From Mycobacterium paraseoulense (GTDB taxonomy: Bacteria; Actinomycetota; Actinomycetes; Mycobacteriales; Mycobacteriaceae), in NCBI RefSeq assembly GCF_010731655.1, contig NZ_AP022619.1, positions 4,588,001-4,652,000 on the forward strand: a stretch of 64,000 bases of DNA. Direction: 5' to 3'. Made by a program: the position numbers and the translations under genes. The notes below the pieces were generated by a model. The model made no database searches. It had not been told where the DNA came from and saw only the letters and a list, made by a program, of their open reading frames with translations. Below, in pieces: positions 32,668 to 41,330 of the stretch (the stretch's first letter is position 1; each line of letters opens with the position of its first letter).

Positions 32668-33542
32668 CGCCGGCGGCGTTCGGCGACGTCGACGACGTGA
32701 TCGCCCGGTTCGACGCGCGGGACTACCTGCTCGACACCGGGACCGCGTCCGCGATCTACCTGGCGGTCACGCTGGGCCGGCCCCTGCTGCTGGAAGGCGA
32801 GCCGGGCGTCGGCAAGACCACCGCCGCGAAAACCCTTGCGGACGTGCTGGATACCCCGCTGGTCCGGCTGCAATGCTATGAAGGACTGACCGCCGGCGAG
32901 GCGCTCTACGACTGGAACTACCAACGCCAGCTGCTGTCCATCCGGCTGGCCGAAGCCCAGCGGACCCAGATCGCCGAGGCCGACCTGTACACCGAGGCCT
33001 ACCTGGTCGACCGGCCGATCCTGCGTTGCGTGCGGCACCGCGGGCCCAACCCGCCGGTGCTGCTGATCGACGAGATCGATCGGGCCGACGACGAATTCGA
33101 GGCGCTGCTGCTGGAGTTCCTCGGTGAATCCGCCGTCACCGTGCCCGAGCTGGGCACCTTCGTCGCCGAGCGCCCGCCCATCGCGGTGCTCACCTCCAAC
33201 CGGAGCCGCGACCTGCACGACGCGCTGCGCCGCCGCTGCCTGTACCACTGGATCGACTACCCGGAGGCGTCGCGGGCGGCCGCGATCGTGCGGCGGACCG
33301 TGCCGGGCGCCGCGGCCCCGCTGATCGAGCACGTCACCCAATTCGTCGGGGCGGCAAGGGATCTCGACCTGGACAAGCCGCCGGGTGTGGCCGAGACGAT
33401 CGACTGGGTCGCCGCCCTGGTATCGCTGGGCGTCGCCGACCTGGTCGATCCGGCGGCGCTGGTCAGCCTGGGGGCGCTGGCCAAGACCCCCGACGACCGT
33501 ACGCTGATTCGCGACGCGTTTGTCGAATACAGCCGCACCTGA
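32664..33542 (+). CDS. MoxR/CoxD-type AAA+ ATPase
   Basis: A 292-residue AAA+ ATPase of the MoxR type. Walker A is [12 protein letters not shown] near residue 48, Walker B LLIDEIDRADDEF near 133, followed by sensor 1 IAVLTSNRSRDLHDAL and arginine-finger region RRRCLYHWIDYP. In CO dehydrogenase clusters CoxD with CoxE (VWA protein) is thought to activate the apoenzyme, including sulfur and copper insertion. The ATG at 32664 overlaps the XdhC-YHS stop. Equivalent to Rv0370c. The MocA-like gene found at this place in H37Rv is not between these two genes here. Confidence 0.88.
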   Translation: MTPAAFGDVDDVIARFDARDYLLDTGTASAIYLAVTLGRPLLLEGEPGVGKTTAAKTLADVLDTPLVRLQCYEGLTAGEALYDWNYQRQLLSIRLAEAQRTQIAEADLYTEAYLVDRPILRCVRHRGPNPPVLLIDEIDRADDEFEALLLEFLGESAVTVPELGTFVAERPPIAVLTSNRSRDLHDALRRRCLYHWIDYPEASRAAAIVRRTVPGAAAPLIEHVTQFVGAARDLDLDKPPGVAETIDWVAALVSLGVADLVDPAALVSLGALAKTPDDRTLIRDAFVEYSRT

Positions 33543-33554
33543 GAGGACCCCGGG

Positions 33555-34202
33555 ATGAAGATCGCCAACCAGTTCACCGTCAGCGCGCCCATCGACCAGG
33601 CGTGGGACGTGCTGTGCGACCTGGAACAGGTGATCCCGCTGATGCCGGGCGCGCAGCTCACCGGTCACGAGGGCGAGGACTACTCCGGCAAGGTAAAGGT
33701 CAAGGTGGGGCCGGTCACCAGCGAGTTCAGCGGCAAGGTGCGTTTCGTCGAGCAGGACCGCGGCCAGCACCGCGCTGTCATCGACGCCAAGGGCAAGGAG
33801 ACGCGCGGCACCGGCAACGCGGCCGCGACGGTCACCGCCCAGCTGCAGGCGCACGGCGACAAGACCAGCGTCACCGTGGACACCGACCTGAAAATCGTCG
33901 GCAAGCTGGCCCAATTCGGCAGCGGCATGCTGCAACAGGTGTCGGAGAAGCTGCTGGGGCAGTTCGTGGAGTCGCTCGAGGCCAAGCTCGCCGCCGAATC
34001 GGTGGCGGCCCCGGCCACACCCGAGGGACCGCCGCAGGTCGGGCGCATCCCGGAGCCGCGCCACGCCGCCACCAGCGCCGAGCCCGAACCCATCGATCTG
34101 CTCGAGCTCGCCGGCGGCGACCAGCTCAAGAAATACGCCCCCCTGCTGCTGGCCGTGCTCGCCGGGCTGGTGCTGGGCTGGTTGCTCGGCCGGAGGCGTT
34201 AG
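33555..34202 (+). CDS. coxG: CoxG, SRPBCC-fold membrane-anchored CO dehydrogenase partner
   Basis: A 215-residue protein. Residues 1-145 are the CoxG SRPBCC domain (FTVSAPIDQAWDVLCDLEQV, then LMPGAQL and KVKVGPV), a Pro/Glu linker follows, and residues 190-210 form a C-terminal membrane helix (YAPLLLAVLAGLVLGWLLG) with an RRR end. CoxG is reported to connect CO dehydrogenase to membrane menaquinone, so the enzyme can feed the respiratory chain. The ATG at 33555 has AGAGGA upstream. It lies 12 bp after the MoxR gene. Equivalent to Rv0369c. Confidence 0.88.
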   Translation: MKIANQFTVSAPIDQAWDVLCDLEQVIPLMPGAQLTGHEGEDYSGKVKVKVGPVTSEFSGKVRFVEQDRGQHRAVIDAKGKETRGTGNAAATVTAQLQAHGDKTSVTVDTDLKIVGKLAQFGSGMLQQVSEKLLGQFVESLEAKLAAESVAAPATPEGPPQVGRIPEPRHAATSAEPEPIDLLELAGGDQLKKYAPLLLAVLAGLVLGWLLGRRR

Positions 34203-34208
34203 CGCCGC

Positions 34209-35399
34209 GTGGGCACCCCGGTGCTGTTGCGGGGCGTCGACCTGGCGGCGTTCGCGTCGGCACTGGTCGCGCGGCTGCGCGGCGCCGGAGTCCTGGTCTC
34301 GGCCAGCGGCCCGGCCAGCTTCGTCCAGGCGCTGCGAAAGCTGGTGCCGGACAACACAACTGCGCTCTATTGGGCGGCTCGGCTCACGCTGGTCAACCGG
34401 ATGGAGGATCTCGCCGCCTTCGACGCGGTCTTCGCGGCGGTCTTCGGCGCCGCCGACCCCGACGGCACCGGCCGCCCCAGCACGCCGCTGCCGCTGCCCG
34501 GCCCCAGAGCGCCCGCGGCCGGCACGCTGCGTCCCGCCGGAAGTGGCTCCGCGTCCGCCCACACCCTGCCCTGGGCGACGCGAACGCCGGCCGCCACCGA
34601 CGACGCGGCGGGCCCGAGCCTCCTGCTGCCGGACGTGCTGCCCAGCCGGATCGCCGCGCTGGCCGACGAACCGTTCGACCGCTTCGACGCCCAGGACCTC
34701 CGGCTGCTCGGCAGCTGGCTGGAGGCGACCGTCACGCGCTGGCCGCGGCGGCGCAGCAGGCGATTCGAGCGCAGCCCCGCCGGCAAGCGGATCGACCTGC
34801 GGGCGACCATGAACGCGTCGCGCAAGAGCGGCTGGGAAGCGATGGTCCTGGCGCGGACCCGGCCGCGGCTCCGGCCCCGGCGGGTCGTCCTGGCCTGCGA
34901 CGTGAGCCGTTCGATGCAGCAATACGCCACGGTATATCTGCATCTGATGCGGGCGGTGTCGCGCCAGGCCGGAACCCACCCCGAGGTTTTCGCCTTCTCG
35001 ACGTCGCTGACCCGGCTCACCTCGGTGCTGGCGCACCGATCCGCGGAGGTGGCGCTGCAGCGGGCCAACGCCAAGGTCGCCGACCGGTACGGCGGAACGT
35101 TCATCGGCCGCAGCGTGAACGGGCTGCTGGCCCCGCCCCACGGCAACGCGCTGCGCGGCGCCGTGGTGATCATCGCCTCGGACGGCTGGGACAGCGATCC
35201 CGCCGACGTGCTCGCGCACGCGATGGCCCGGCTGCGGCGCCGCGCCGAGTTGGTGGTCTGGCTCAATCCGCGTGCGGCGCGGGGCGATTTCCAGCCGCTG
35301 GCCGGCTCGATGGCCGCGGCCCTGCCGTACTGCGATCTATTTCTGCCCGCACACTCCCTTGCGGAGATACGGCAATTGTTGCTCGCGTTGTGTCTTTGA
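34209..35399 (+). CDS. CoxE-type von Willebrand A domain protein
   Basis: A 396-residue VWA protein of the CoxE family. An N-terminal helical part (1-100) leads through a Pro/Ala-rich segment to a C-terminal VWA domain with the metal-ion motif ACDVSRSM near residue 235 (DxSxS) and DGWDSDPADVL near 325. It is expected to partner with the MoxR ATPase in activating CO dehydrogenase. GTG 34209 follows coxG by 6 bp. It is the last gene of the operon. The final 137 bp overlap, on the opposite strand, the extended end of eutC. Equivalent to Rv0368c. Confidence 0.87.
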   Translation: MGTPVLLRGVDLAAFASALVARLRGAGVLVSASGPASFVQALRKLVPDNTTALYWAARLTLVNRMEDLAAFDAVFAAVFGAADPDGTGRPSTPLPLPGPRAPAAGTLRPAGSGSASAHTLPWATRTPAATDDAAGPSLLLPDVLPSRIAALADEPFDRFDAQDLRLLGSWLEATVTRWPRRRSRRFERSPAGKRIDLRATMNASRKSGWEAMVLARTRPRLRPRRVVLACDVSRSMQQYATVYLHLMRAVSRQAGTHPEVFAFSTSLTRLTSVLAHRSAEVALQRANAKVADRYGGTFIGRSVNGLLAPPHGNALRGAVVIIASDGWDSDPADVLAHAMARLRRRAELVVWLNPRAARGDFQPLAGSMAAALPYCDLFLPAHSLAEIRQLLLALCL

Positions 35400-36099
35400 G
35401 GGCGACCCCCGAGCGGCCGAGTTCGCGGGCGCCGGCCACCAGCGCGGCGGTGACCGCCGCCGCCGTCGGGTAGTCCAGACCGTCGGGCGGATGAATGTTG
35501 GAGACGCAGTTGCGCTCGGCGTCGGTGCGCCCCGGCGCCGGCCGATGCGTCAGGTAGATGCCCAGGCTGTCGGCGACCGACAGCCCCGGGCGTTCACCGA
35601 TGAGCACGAGAACCGTTGTGACGCCGAGGGCTTGGCCGATGTGGTCGCCCAGCGCGACGCGGGCCTGGGTCGCGATGACCGGCGGGGCTATCCGGTAGCG
35701 GCCGTCGAATTCTGCGACCAGCGCGCCGACCATGCCCGCGGCGTGCTCGGTCACGGCCCGCGGCGAGAGCCCGTCGGCAAGGATAAAACCGATGTCCGCC
35801 TTGGTTTTTGGCAGGTCCGACAGGTCGGCCGGGCTGCGGCCGAGGTCGGGCCGGCGCAGATACTCGTCGCGCGAGGCCGCCCGGCTGCACACCCGTAGCG
35901 GCTCGCCGAGGCCGGCGCCGACGTCGTGCAACCGCCGGATCAGGCCGTCGACGTCGAGTGGCTCGTGCACGGCGTCGCGCGCGGCGGCGTGCGCGGCCTG
36001 GAATTCCAGGACGCGCCGGGTCGGCAGCGAATTCCCCGCCCGCCCGAGCCCGATGCGGGCCTGGGTGGTGGCCCGCAGCGGCGCCCAGAGGTCGTTCAT
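35263..36099 (-). CDS. eutC: Ethanolamine ammonia-lyase small subunit EutC
   Basis: A 278-residue EutC. Recognisable parts are TTQARIGLGRAGNSLPTRRVLEF-type N-terminus (start of it: TTQARIGLGRAG near residue 10), DIGFILADGLSPRAV near 100, LGDHIGQALG near 150 and LIGERPGLSVADSLGIYLT near 167. With EutB it forms the adenosylcobalamin-dependent enzyme that splits ethanolamine into acetaldehyde and ammonia. The family normally ends near SGVALKDT; here about 40 residues follow and overlap the 3' end of the CoxE gene on the other strand. The GTG/ATG at 36099 overlaps the eutB stop. Confidence 0.88.
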   Translation of the reverse strand: MNDLWAPLRATTQARIGLGRAGNSLPTRRVLEFQAAHAAARDAVHEPLDVDGLIRRLHDVGAGLGEPLRVCSRAASRDEYLRRPDLGRSPADLSDLPKTKADIGFILADGLSPRAVTEHAAGMVGALVAEFDGRYRIAPPVIATQARVALGDHIGQALGVTTVLVLIGERPGLSVADSLGIYLTHRPAPGRTDAERNCVSNIHPPDGLDYPTAAAVTAALVAGARELGRSGVALKDTTRATIAVSPQGSVRAEIDRSTAGPRPSSRPAAGNRPAPHAD

Positions 36100-37505
36100 C
36101 AGCCGGCCGCCAGGGCGCGCAGCGGCGACGTCGCGAGGTCGACGGGAAGGATCCGGCCGTCGGCGTCGGCCATGCCCAGGCCGGCCAGCCAGGCCTCGAA
36201 CTCGGGTGCGGGCCGCAGCCCCAACGCTTTTCGCACGTACAGCGCGTCATGAAAGGACAGGCTCTGATAGCCGAGCATGATGTCGTCGGCGCCCGGGACG
36301 GTGATGACGAACGCGGTGCCCGCCGCGCCCAGCAGGGTGAGCAGCGTGTCCATGTCGTCCTGGTCGGCCTCGGCGTGGTTGGTGTAGCAGACGTCGACGC
36401 CCATCGGCAGGCCAAGCAGTTTCCCGCAGAAGTTGTCCTCGAGCCCGGCGCGGATGATCTGCTTGCCGTCGTAGAGGTACTCCGGTCCGATGAAGCCGAC
36501 CACGGTGTCGATCAACAACGGCTGCAGCGCCCGGGCGACCGCATAGGCGCGCGCCTCGAGCGTCTGCTGATCGACCGGCTTGTTCCCCACGCCGAGGTGC
36601 GCCCCGGCCGACAGGGCCGCGCCCTGCCCCGTCTCCAGGTACATGACGTTGTCGCCGACGGTGCCGCGGCGCAGCGACCGGGCGGCCTCGTTGGCCTCGG
36701 TCAGCATCGCGATCGAGGTGCCGAAGGAGGCGTTGGCGCCCTCGGTGCCCGCGATCGATTGGAACACCAGGTCGACGGGCGCGCCCCGCTCGATCAGCTC
36801 CATGGTCGTCGTGACGTGGCACAGCACGCACGACTGGACCGGAATCGCGAACCGCTGGCGAATGTCGTCGAGCAGGTGCAGCAGGTCCGACGCCGCCTGG
36901 GGCGAGTCGGTCGCCGGGTTGATGCCGATCACCGCGTCACCGCAGCCCAGCAACAGGCCGTCGAGCATCGCCGCGGCGATTCCGCGCGGGTCGTCGGTGG
37001 GGTGGTTGGGTTGCAGCCGGGTCGCCAGCGTGCCCGGCAGGCCGATCGTGGTGCGGAAGGCCGCGGTGGCCGTCGCGGCGGCGGCCACCAGGATCAGGTC
37101 CTGGTTGCGCATGATCTTCGACACCGCGGCAACCATTTCCGGCGTGAGCCCGGCGGAGACGGCGGCGATCCGCGCCGCGCTGTCGTCGCGGCAGGCCGCG
37201 TCCAGCAGCCAGTCGCGCAGGCCGCCCACGGTCAGGCCGGCGATCGGGCCGAACGCCTCGCGATCGTGACCGTCGATGATGAGCCGGGTGACCTCGTCGG
37301 TCTCGTACGGCACGACCGCCTCGGTGAGGAACGTCGCCAGCGGCATGTCCGCCAGCACCCAGGCGGCGGCGGCCCGCTCGGCGTCGGAGCCGGCGGCGCA
37401 CCCGGCCAGCTGGTCGCCGGAGCGCAACGGTGTGGCCTTCGCCATCACGTCGACCAGGCCGGAGAAGGTGTGCGTGGTCCCCGAAATGGTTTGCCGGTAG
37501 CGCAT
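36099..37505 (-). CDS. eutB: Ethanolamine ammonia-lyase large subunit EutB
   Basis: A 468-residue EutB, typical length. The TIM-barrel active-site segments are visible: LATRLQPNHPTDDPRGI near residue 160, DAVIGINPATDS near 190, FQSIAGTEGANASFG near 255, YLETGQGAALSAG near 293 and CYTNHAEADQDDMD near 380. It binds ethanolamine and the B12 cofactor. No microcompartment shell, EutA reactivase or acetaldehyde dehydrogenase gene is next to it, so acetaldehyde must be handled elsewhere; ammonia would serve as a nitrogen source. Only 27 bp separate it from the divergent GH76-like gene, too short for a B12 riboswitch. Confidence 0.93.
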   Translation of the reverse strand: MRYRQTISGTTHTFSGLVDVMAKATPLRSGDQLAGCAAGSDAERAAAAWVLADMPLATFLTEAVVPYETDEVTRLIIDGHDREAFGPIAGLTVGGLRDWLLDAACRDDSAARIAAVSAGLTPEMVAAVSKIMRNQDLILVAAAATATAAFRTTIGLPGTLATRLQPNHPTDDPRGIAAAMLDGLLLGCGDAVIGINPATDSPQAASDLLHLLDDIRQRFAIPVQSCVLCHVTTTMELIERGAPVDLVFQSIAGTEGANASFGTSIAMLTEANEAARSLRRGTVGDNVMYLETGQGAALSAGAHLGVGNKPVDQQTLEARAYAVARALQPLLIDTVVGFIGPEYLYDGKQIIRAGLEDNFCGKLLGLPMGVDVCYTNHAEADQDDMDTLLTLLGAAGTAFVITVPGADDIMLGYQSLSFHDALYVRKALGLRPAPEFEAWLAGLGMADADGRILPVDLATSPLRALAAG

Positions 37506-37532
37506 ATATCAGTATGAGGCAGGATCGGCGGT

Positions 37533-38654
37533 ATGGATCAGCTATGGGCCAACCGGGCGGCCAGCTCCGAAGCCGCTGTCGCGCAACGGCACCTGAAACG
37601 GCTGTGGGGGCTGCCCGGGACCCAGCTGGGCGTGGTGGCGTGGCCGCCGACGCGGCGGGACCGGATGTTCGGCACCTGGCATTACTGGTGGCAGGCGCAT
37701 CTGCTGGATTGCCTGGTCGACGCGCAGCTGCGCGACCCGCGGCCCGACCGGCACACCCGGATCAGCCGGCAGGTGCGCTCGCACCGGCTGCGCAACAACT
37801 TCCGCTGGACCAACAGCTACTACGACGACATGGCCTGGCTGGCGCTGGCGCTGGAACGCGCCGCCCGGATCGCCGGCGTCGAGCGGCACCGCGCGCTGCC
37901 CAAGCTGGCCGACGAGTTCCTCGACGCGTGGGTGCCCGAGGACGGCGGCGGCATTCCGTGGCGCAAGCAGGACCAGTTCTTCAACGCCCCGGCCAACGGC
38001 CCGGCGGCCATCTTCCTGGCCCGCTACGGCGGTCGGATGCGGCGCGCCCAGCAGATGGCCGACTGGATCGACGAGACCCTGATCGACCCGGTGACGCACC
38101 TGGTGTTCGACGGCGTCAAGGCCGGCTCCCTGGTCCGCGCCCAGTACACCTATTGCCAGGGCGTGGTGCTCGGCCTGGAAACCGAACTCGCGGCCCGCAC
38201 CCATGACGATCGGCACGCGCCGCGGGTGCACCGGCTGGTCGCCGCCGTCGCCGAGCACATGGCGCCGACGGGCGTGCTGGCCGGCGCCGGCGGCGGGGAC
38301 GGCGGCCTGTTCTCCGGCGTCACCGCCCGATACCTCGCGCTGGTCGCCACCGCGCTGCCGGGCGACTCCGCCGACGACGCCGCGGCCCGCGACACCGCCC
38401 GGCGGATCGTGCTGGCCAGCGCGAAATCGGCGTGGGACTACCGGCAAACCGTGGACGGGCTGCCGCTGTTCGGGCCGTTCTGGGACCGCGACGCGCAGCT
38501 GCCCTCCCAGGCCGGCGGGGAGGCGCAGTCCGTGGACGGCGCCGTACACAGTTCCGAGGTCGCCGAACGGGACCTGTCGGTGCAGCTGTCGGGCTGGATG
38601 CTGATGGAGGCCGCCTGTAACGTCACCGCCGTGACGGCAGGCAGCGCGACATGA
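37533..38654 (+). CDS. Glycoside hydrolase family 76-like protein (Rv0365c-like)
   Basis: A 373-residue (alpha/alpha)6-barrel protein like GH76 alpha-1,6-mannanases. The paired catalytic aspartates fall in NSYYDDMAWLALALERA near residue 94, and further repeats of the barrel appear in IPWRKQDQFFNAPANGPAAI and YCQGVVLGLETELA. There is no signal peptide, so it acts in the cytoplasm or is exported by another route; activity on mannan-like glycans is inference. ATG 37533 is chosen as first start. Its end overlaps the acetoacetyl-CoA synthetase ATG by 4 bp (ATGA). Equivalent to Rv0365c in position and size (376 residues, from memory). Confidence 0.78.
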   Translation: MDQLWANRAASSEAAVAQRHLKRLWGLPGTQLGVVAWPPTRRDRMFGTWHYWWQAHLLDCLVDAQLRDPRPDRHTRISRQVRSHRLRNNFRWTNSYYDDMAWLALALERAARIAGVERHRALPKLADEFLDAWVPEDGGGIPWRKQDQFFNAPANGPAAIFLARYGGRMRRAQQMADWIDETLIDPVTHLVFDGVKAGSLVRAQYTYCQGVVLGLETELAARTHDDRHAPRVHRLVAAVAEHMAPTGVLAGAGGGDGGLFSGVTARYLALVATALPGDSADDAAARDTARRIVLASAKSAWDYRQTVDGLPLFGPFWDRDAQLPSQAGGEAQSVDGAVHSSEVAERDLSVQLSGWMLMEAACNVTAVTAGSAT

Positions 38655-40600
38655 CCGAGCCCGGCGGCTGGATTCCCGACGAGGCCACGCTGGCCCGGGC
38701 AAACCTCACCCGCTTCATGGCCTGGCTCGGCCAGACCGGCCGCGGCGACTACGGCGACTACCACGCGCTGTGGCGCAAGTCCGTCGAGGACATCGAATGG
38801 TTCTGGGACGCCGTGTGGCACTACTTCGACATCCGGGCGGCCAGCCCGCCCCGCGAGGTGCTGGGCAACCGCGCCATGCCCGGCGCCGAGTGGTTCCCCG
38901 GCGCCACGCTCAACTACGCCACCGAGATCTTCCGGCACGCCACCGACGAGCGGCCCGCGATGGTCGTCGTCGGCGAGGACGGCGCGTGCGAGTGGTCGTG
39001 GGCGCGGCTGCGCCGCGAGACCGCCGCGTTCGCGGCCTACCTGCGCGGCCTCGGGGTGCGGCCCGGTGACGCCGTCGTCGGATACCTGCCCAACGTCGCC
39101 GAGGCGGCCGTCGCCGCCCTGGCCGCGGCCAGCGTCGGCGCGATCTGGGCGGTGTGCAACCAGGACGTGGCCGTCGACGGCGTGATCGCGCGGCTGGGCC
39201 AGGTGGAGCCGGCCGTGCTGGTCGCCACCGACGGCTCGGTCTACGACGGCAAGCGCATCGACCGGCGCGCCGAGCTGGACGCGATCCGGCGCGCGATGCC
39301 CAGCCTGCGGGCCACCGTGGTGGTGCCGCGGCTCGGGCTCGAGACCGGCGGCGAGACCGTGCCGTGGGCCGCGGCGACGCACTCGGATGCCGAGCTGGAG
39401 ATCACCGCCGTGCCGTTCGCGCACCCGCTGTGGGTGATGTTCTCCTCCGGCACCACCGGCAAGCCGAAAGGCATCGTGCACGGGCACGGCGGCACCGTGC
39501 TCGAGCACCTGAAATACCTGAACCTGCAACTGGAGCTGTACGCCGGCGAGCGCTTCCTGTGGTACTCGTCGACCAGCTGGATGATGTGGAACCTGCTGCT
39601 GTCCGGGCTGCTGGCCGACACCACGATCGTGCTGTACGACGGCAGCCCAACGCATTTGGGCACCGACGGGCTGTGGCGGGTCGCCGCCGAGGCCGGCGTG
39701 AACGTGCTCGGGGCCGGCGCGGGCTACCTGCTCGCCTGCGCCAAGAAGGAGCTCAAGCCCGGGGCGACGTACCCGCTGGACGGGCTGCGCGCCGTGGGTT
39801 CCACCGGTTCGCCCCTGCCCGCGTCCGGATTCCGTTGGGTCCAGGAGGGACTCGGCCGGACCGTCCCGGTGATCTCGATGAGCGGCGGCACCGACGTCTG
39901 CACGGCATTCATCGGCGGCTGCGCGATCCTGCCGGTGGTGGCCGGCGAGCTGTCGTGCATCTGCCTGGGGGCGGCCATCGAAGCCTGGACGGGTCCGAAC
40001 CATCCGGTCGTCGGGGAAGAGGGCGAGCTGGTGATCACCGAGCCGATGCCCTCGATGCCGGTGGTCTTCTGGAACGACGACGACGGCAGTCGGTACCGGG
40101 CCGCCTACTTCGAGAAGTACCCCGGCGTGTGGTGTCACGGCGACTGGATCACCATCACCGAACGGGGATCCGTTGTGGTGCACGGCCGTTCGGACGCGAC
40201 GCTGAACCGGATGGGTGTGCGGATGGGCAGCGCGGAGATCTACACCGCGGTGGAGGGCCTGCCCGAGGTGGGGGACTGCCTGGTGGTCGGCGTCGAGCAG
40301 GACGACGGTGGCTACTGGATGCCGCTGTTCGTGAGCCTGGTGGACGGCGCCGAACTCGACGAGCGGCTGCGGTCGGAGATCGTGGCGGCCATCCGCCGGC
40401 ACGCCTCCCCGCGCCACGTGCCCGACGACATCCTGGCGGTGCCGGGCATACCGCGGACGCTGACCGGCAAACGGCTGGAGATCCCGATCAAGCGGATCCT
40501 GCTGGGCGCGGCGCCGGGCGAGGCGGTGCAGCAGAGTTCGATCGACCGCCCGGAACTGCTAGACGCTTTCGTTGCGTACCGCAGAAGTCGGGTGTCCTGA
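38651..40600 (+). CDS. Acetoacetyl-CoA synthetase
   Basis: A 649-residue adenylate-forming enzyme matching the length and N-terminal domain (ACAS_N: YGDYHALWRKSVEDIEWFW) of acetoacetyl-CoA synthetases. The P-loop-like A3 motif is FSSGTTGKPKGIVHGHGG near residue 260; the Trp-rich WYSSTSWMMWNLLL near 302 is typical of this subfamily; the C-terminal catalytic lysine lies in TLTGKRLEIPIKR near 618. It activates acetoacetate for lipid or sterol-type carbon use. It overlaps the upstream GH76-like gene by 4 bp and its last 42 bp overlap the convergent DedA gene. It is not part of the H37Rv order I recall between Rv0365c and Rv0364, so it is an insertion here or a loss there. Confidence 0.88.
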   Translation: MTEPGGWIPDEATLARANLTRFMAWLGQTGRGDYGDYHALWRKSVEDIEWFWDAVWHYFDIRAASPPREVLGNRAMPGAEWFPGATLNYATEIFRHATDERPAMVVVGEDGACEWSWARLRRETAAFAAYLRGLGVRPGDAVVGYLPNVAEAAVAALAAASVGAIWAVCNQDVAVDGVIARLGQVEPAVLVATDGSVYDGKRIDRRAELDAIRRAMPSLRATVVVPRLGLETGGETVPWAAATHSDAELEITAVPFAHPLWVMFSSGTTGKPKGIVHGHGGTVLEHLKYLNLQLELYAGERFLWYSSTSWMMWNLLLSGLLADTTIVLYDGSPTHLGTDGLWRVAAEAGVNVLGAGAGYLLACAKKELKPGATYPLDGLRAVGSTGSPLPASGFRWVQEGLGRTVPVISMSGGTDVCTAFIGGCAILPVVAGELSCICLGAAIEAWTGPNHPVVGEEGELVITEPMPSMPVVFWNDDDGSRYRAAYFEKYPGVWCHGDWITITERGSVVVHGRSDATLNRMGVRMGSAEIYTAVEGLPEVGDCLVVGVEQDDGGYWMPLFVSLVDGAELDERLRSEIVAAIRRHASPRHVPDDILAVPGIPRTLTGKRLEIPIKRILLGAAPGEAVQQSSIDRPELLDAFVAYRRSRVS

Positions 40601-41272
40601 GCCGGGCTCCTGCTCGGGCTGCTGCGGCCCCCGCCGCCGGCCCCGGTAGCTGCGCCACGCCGCGATGAACGCCGGCATCAGGGAGACCACCAGGATGACC
40701 AGCAGGATTTTCTGCAGGTTGTGGTGCACGAACGGCACGTTGCCCAGAAAGTAGCCCGCCAGCGTCACGCCGCCGCCCCACAGGATGCCGCCGACGATGT
40801 CGAAGCCCAGGAACACCGGGTAGCGCATGTAGGACACCCCGGCGACCGGCGGGACGAACGTCCGCACGAACGGCGCGAAGCGCGCCAGGATGATCGCCCA
40901 CGGCCCGTACTTCTCGAAGAAGGCGTGCGACTCGGTCACGTAGTGCTTCTTGAAGAACCGGGAGTCTTCCTTCTTGAACAGCGCGGGGCCGATCCGCCGT
41001 CCGATGAAGTACCCGGTCTGATCGCCCAGGATCGCCACGGTGGCGACGGCGGGGGCGAGCACCCAGATGCTGGCCGGCGGGTTCGGGTGCGCGGCCAGCA
41101 GCCCACCGGTGAACAGCAGCGATTCGCCGGGCAGCAGCGGAAACAGCAGACCGGTCTCGATGAAGACGATGATCAGGATGCCGGGCAGCACCGCGGACCC
41201 GAAGACGCCGTCGGCGCCCAACCAGTACATCGGGTCGAAGATGTGGGGCAGGGCCGTCACGGTGGTGCTCAC
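40559..41272 (-). CDS. DedA (VTT-domain) membrane protein
   Basis: A 237-residue DedA protein. It has the characteristic half-helix motifs ETGLLFPLLPGESLLF near residue 40 and the conserved GDQTGYFIGRRIG near 83, then FARFAPFVRTFVPPVAG near 130, with two to three more membrane helices and a polar tail. DedA proteins are undecaprenyl-phosphate or phospholipid scramblases/flippases in the plasma membrane. The ATG at 41272 is 58 bp from the divergent fba gene. Equivalent to Rv0364. The 3' end overlaps the acetoacetyl-CoA synthetase gene by 42 bp on the opposite strand. Confidence 0.88.
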   Translation of the reverse strand: MSTTVTALPHIFDPMYWLGADGVFGSAVLPGILIIVFIETGLLFPLLPGESLLFTGGLLAAHPNPPASIWVLAPAVATVAILGDQTGYFIGRRIGPALFKKEDSRFFKKHYVTESHAFFEKYGPWAIILARFAPFVRTFVPPVAGVSYMRYPVFLGFDIVGGILWGGGVTLAGYFLGNVPFVHHNLQKILLVILVVSLMPAFIAAWRSYRGRRRGPQQPEQEPGSGHPTSAVRNESV

Positions 41273-41330
41273 GATGCTTCAACATACCGGTGTTGAGATA
41301 CTGGACGGGCCAAGTCGCCAGGAGGAGCCC

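Noticed and set aside
37506..37532. B12 riboswitch for eutBC
   Set aside because: Only 27 bp separate the divergent start codons, too short for a cobalamin riboswitch.
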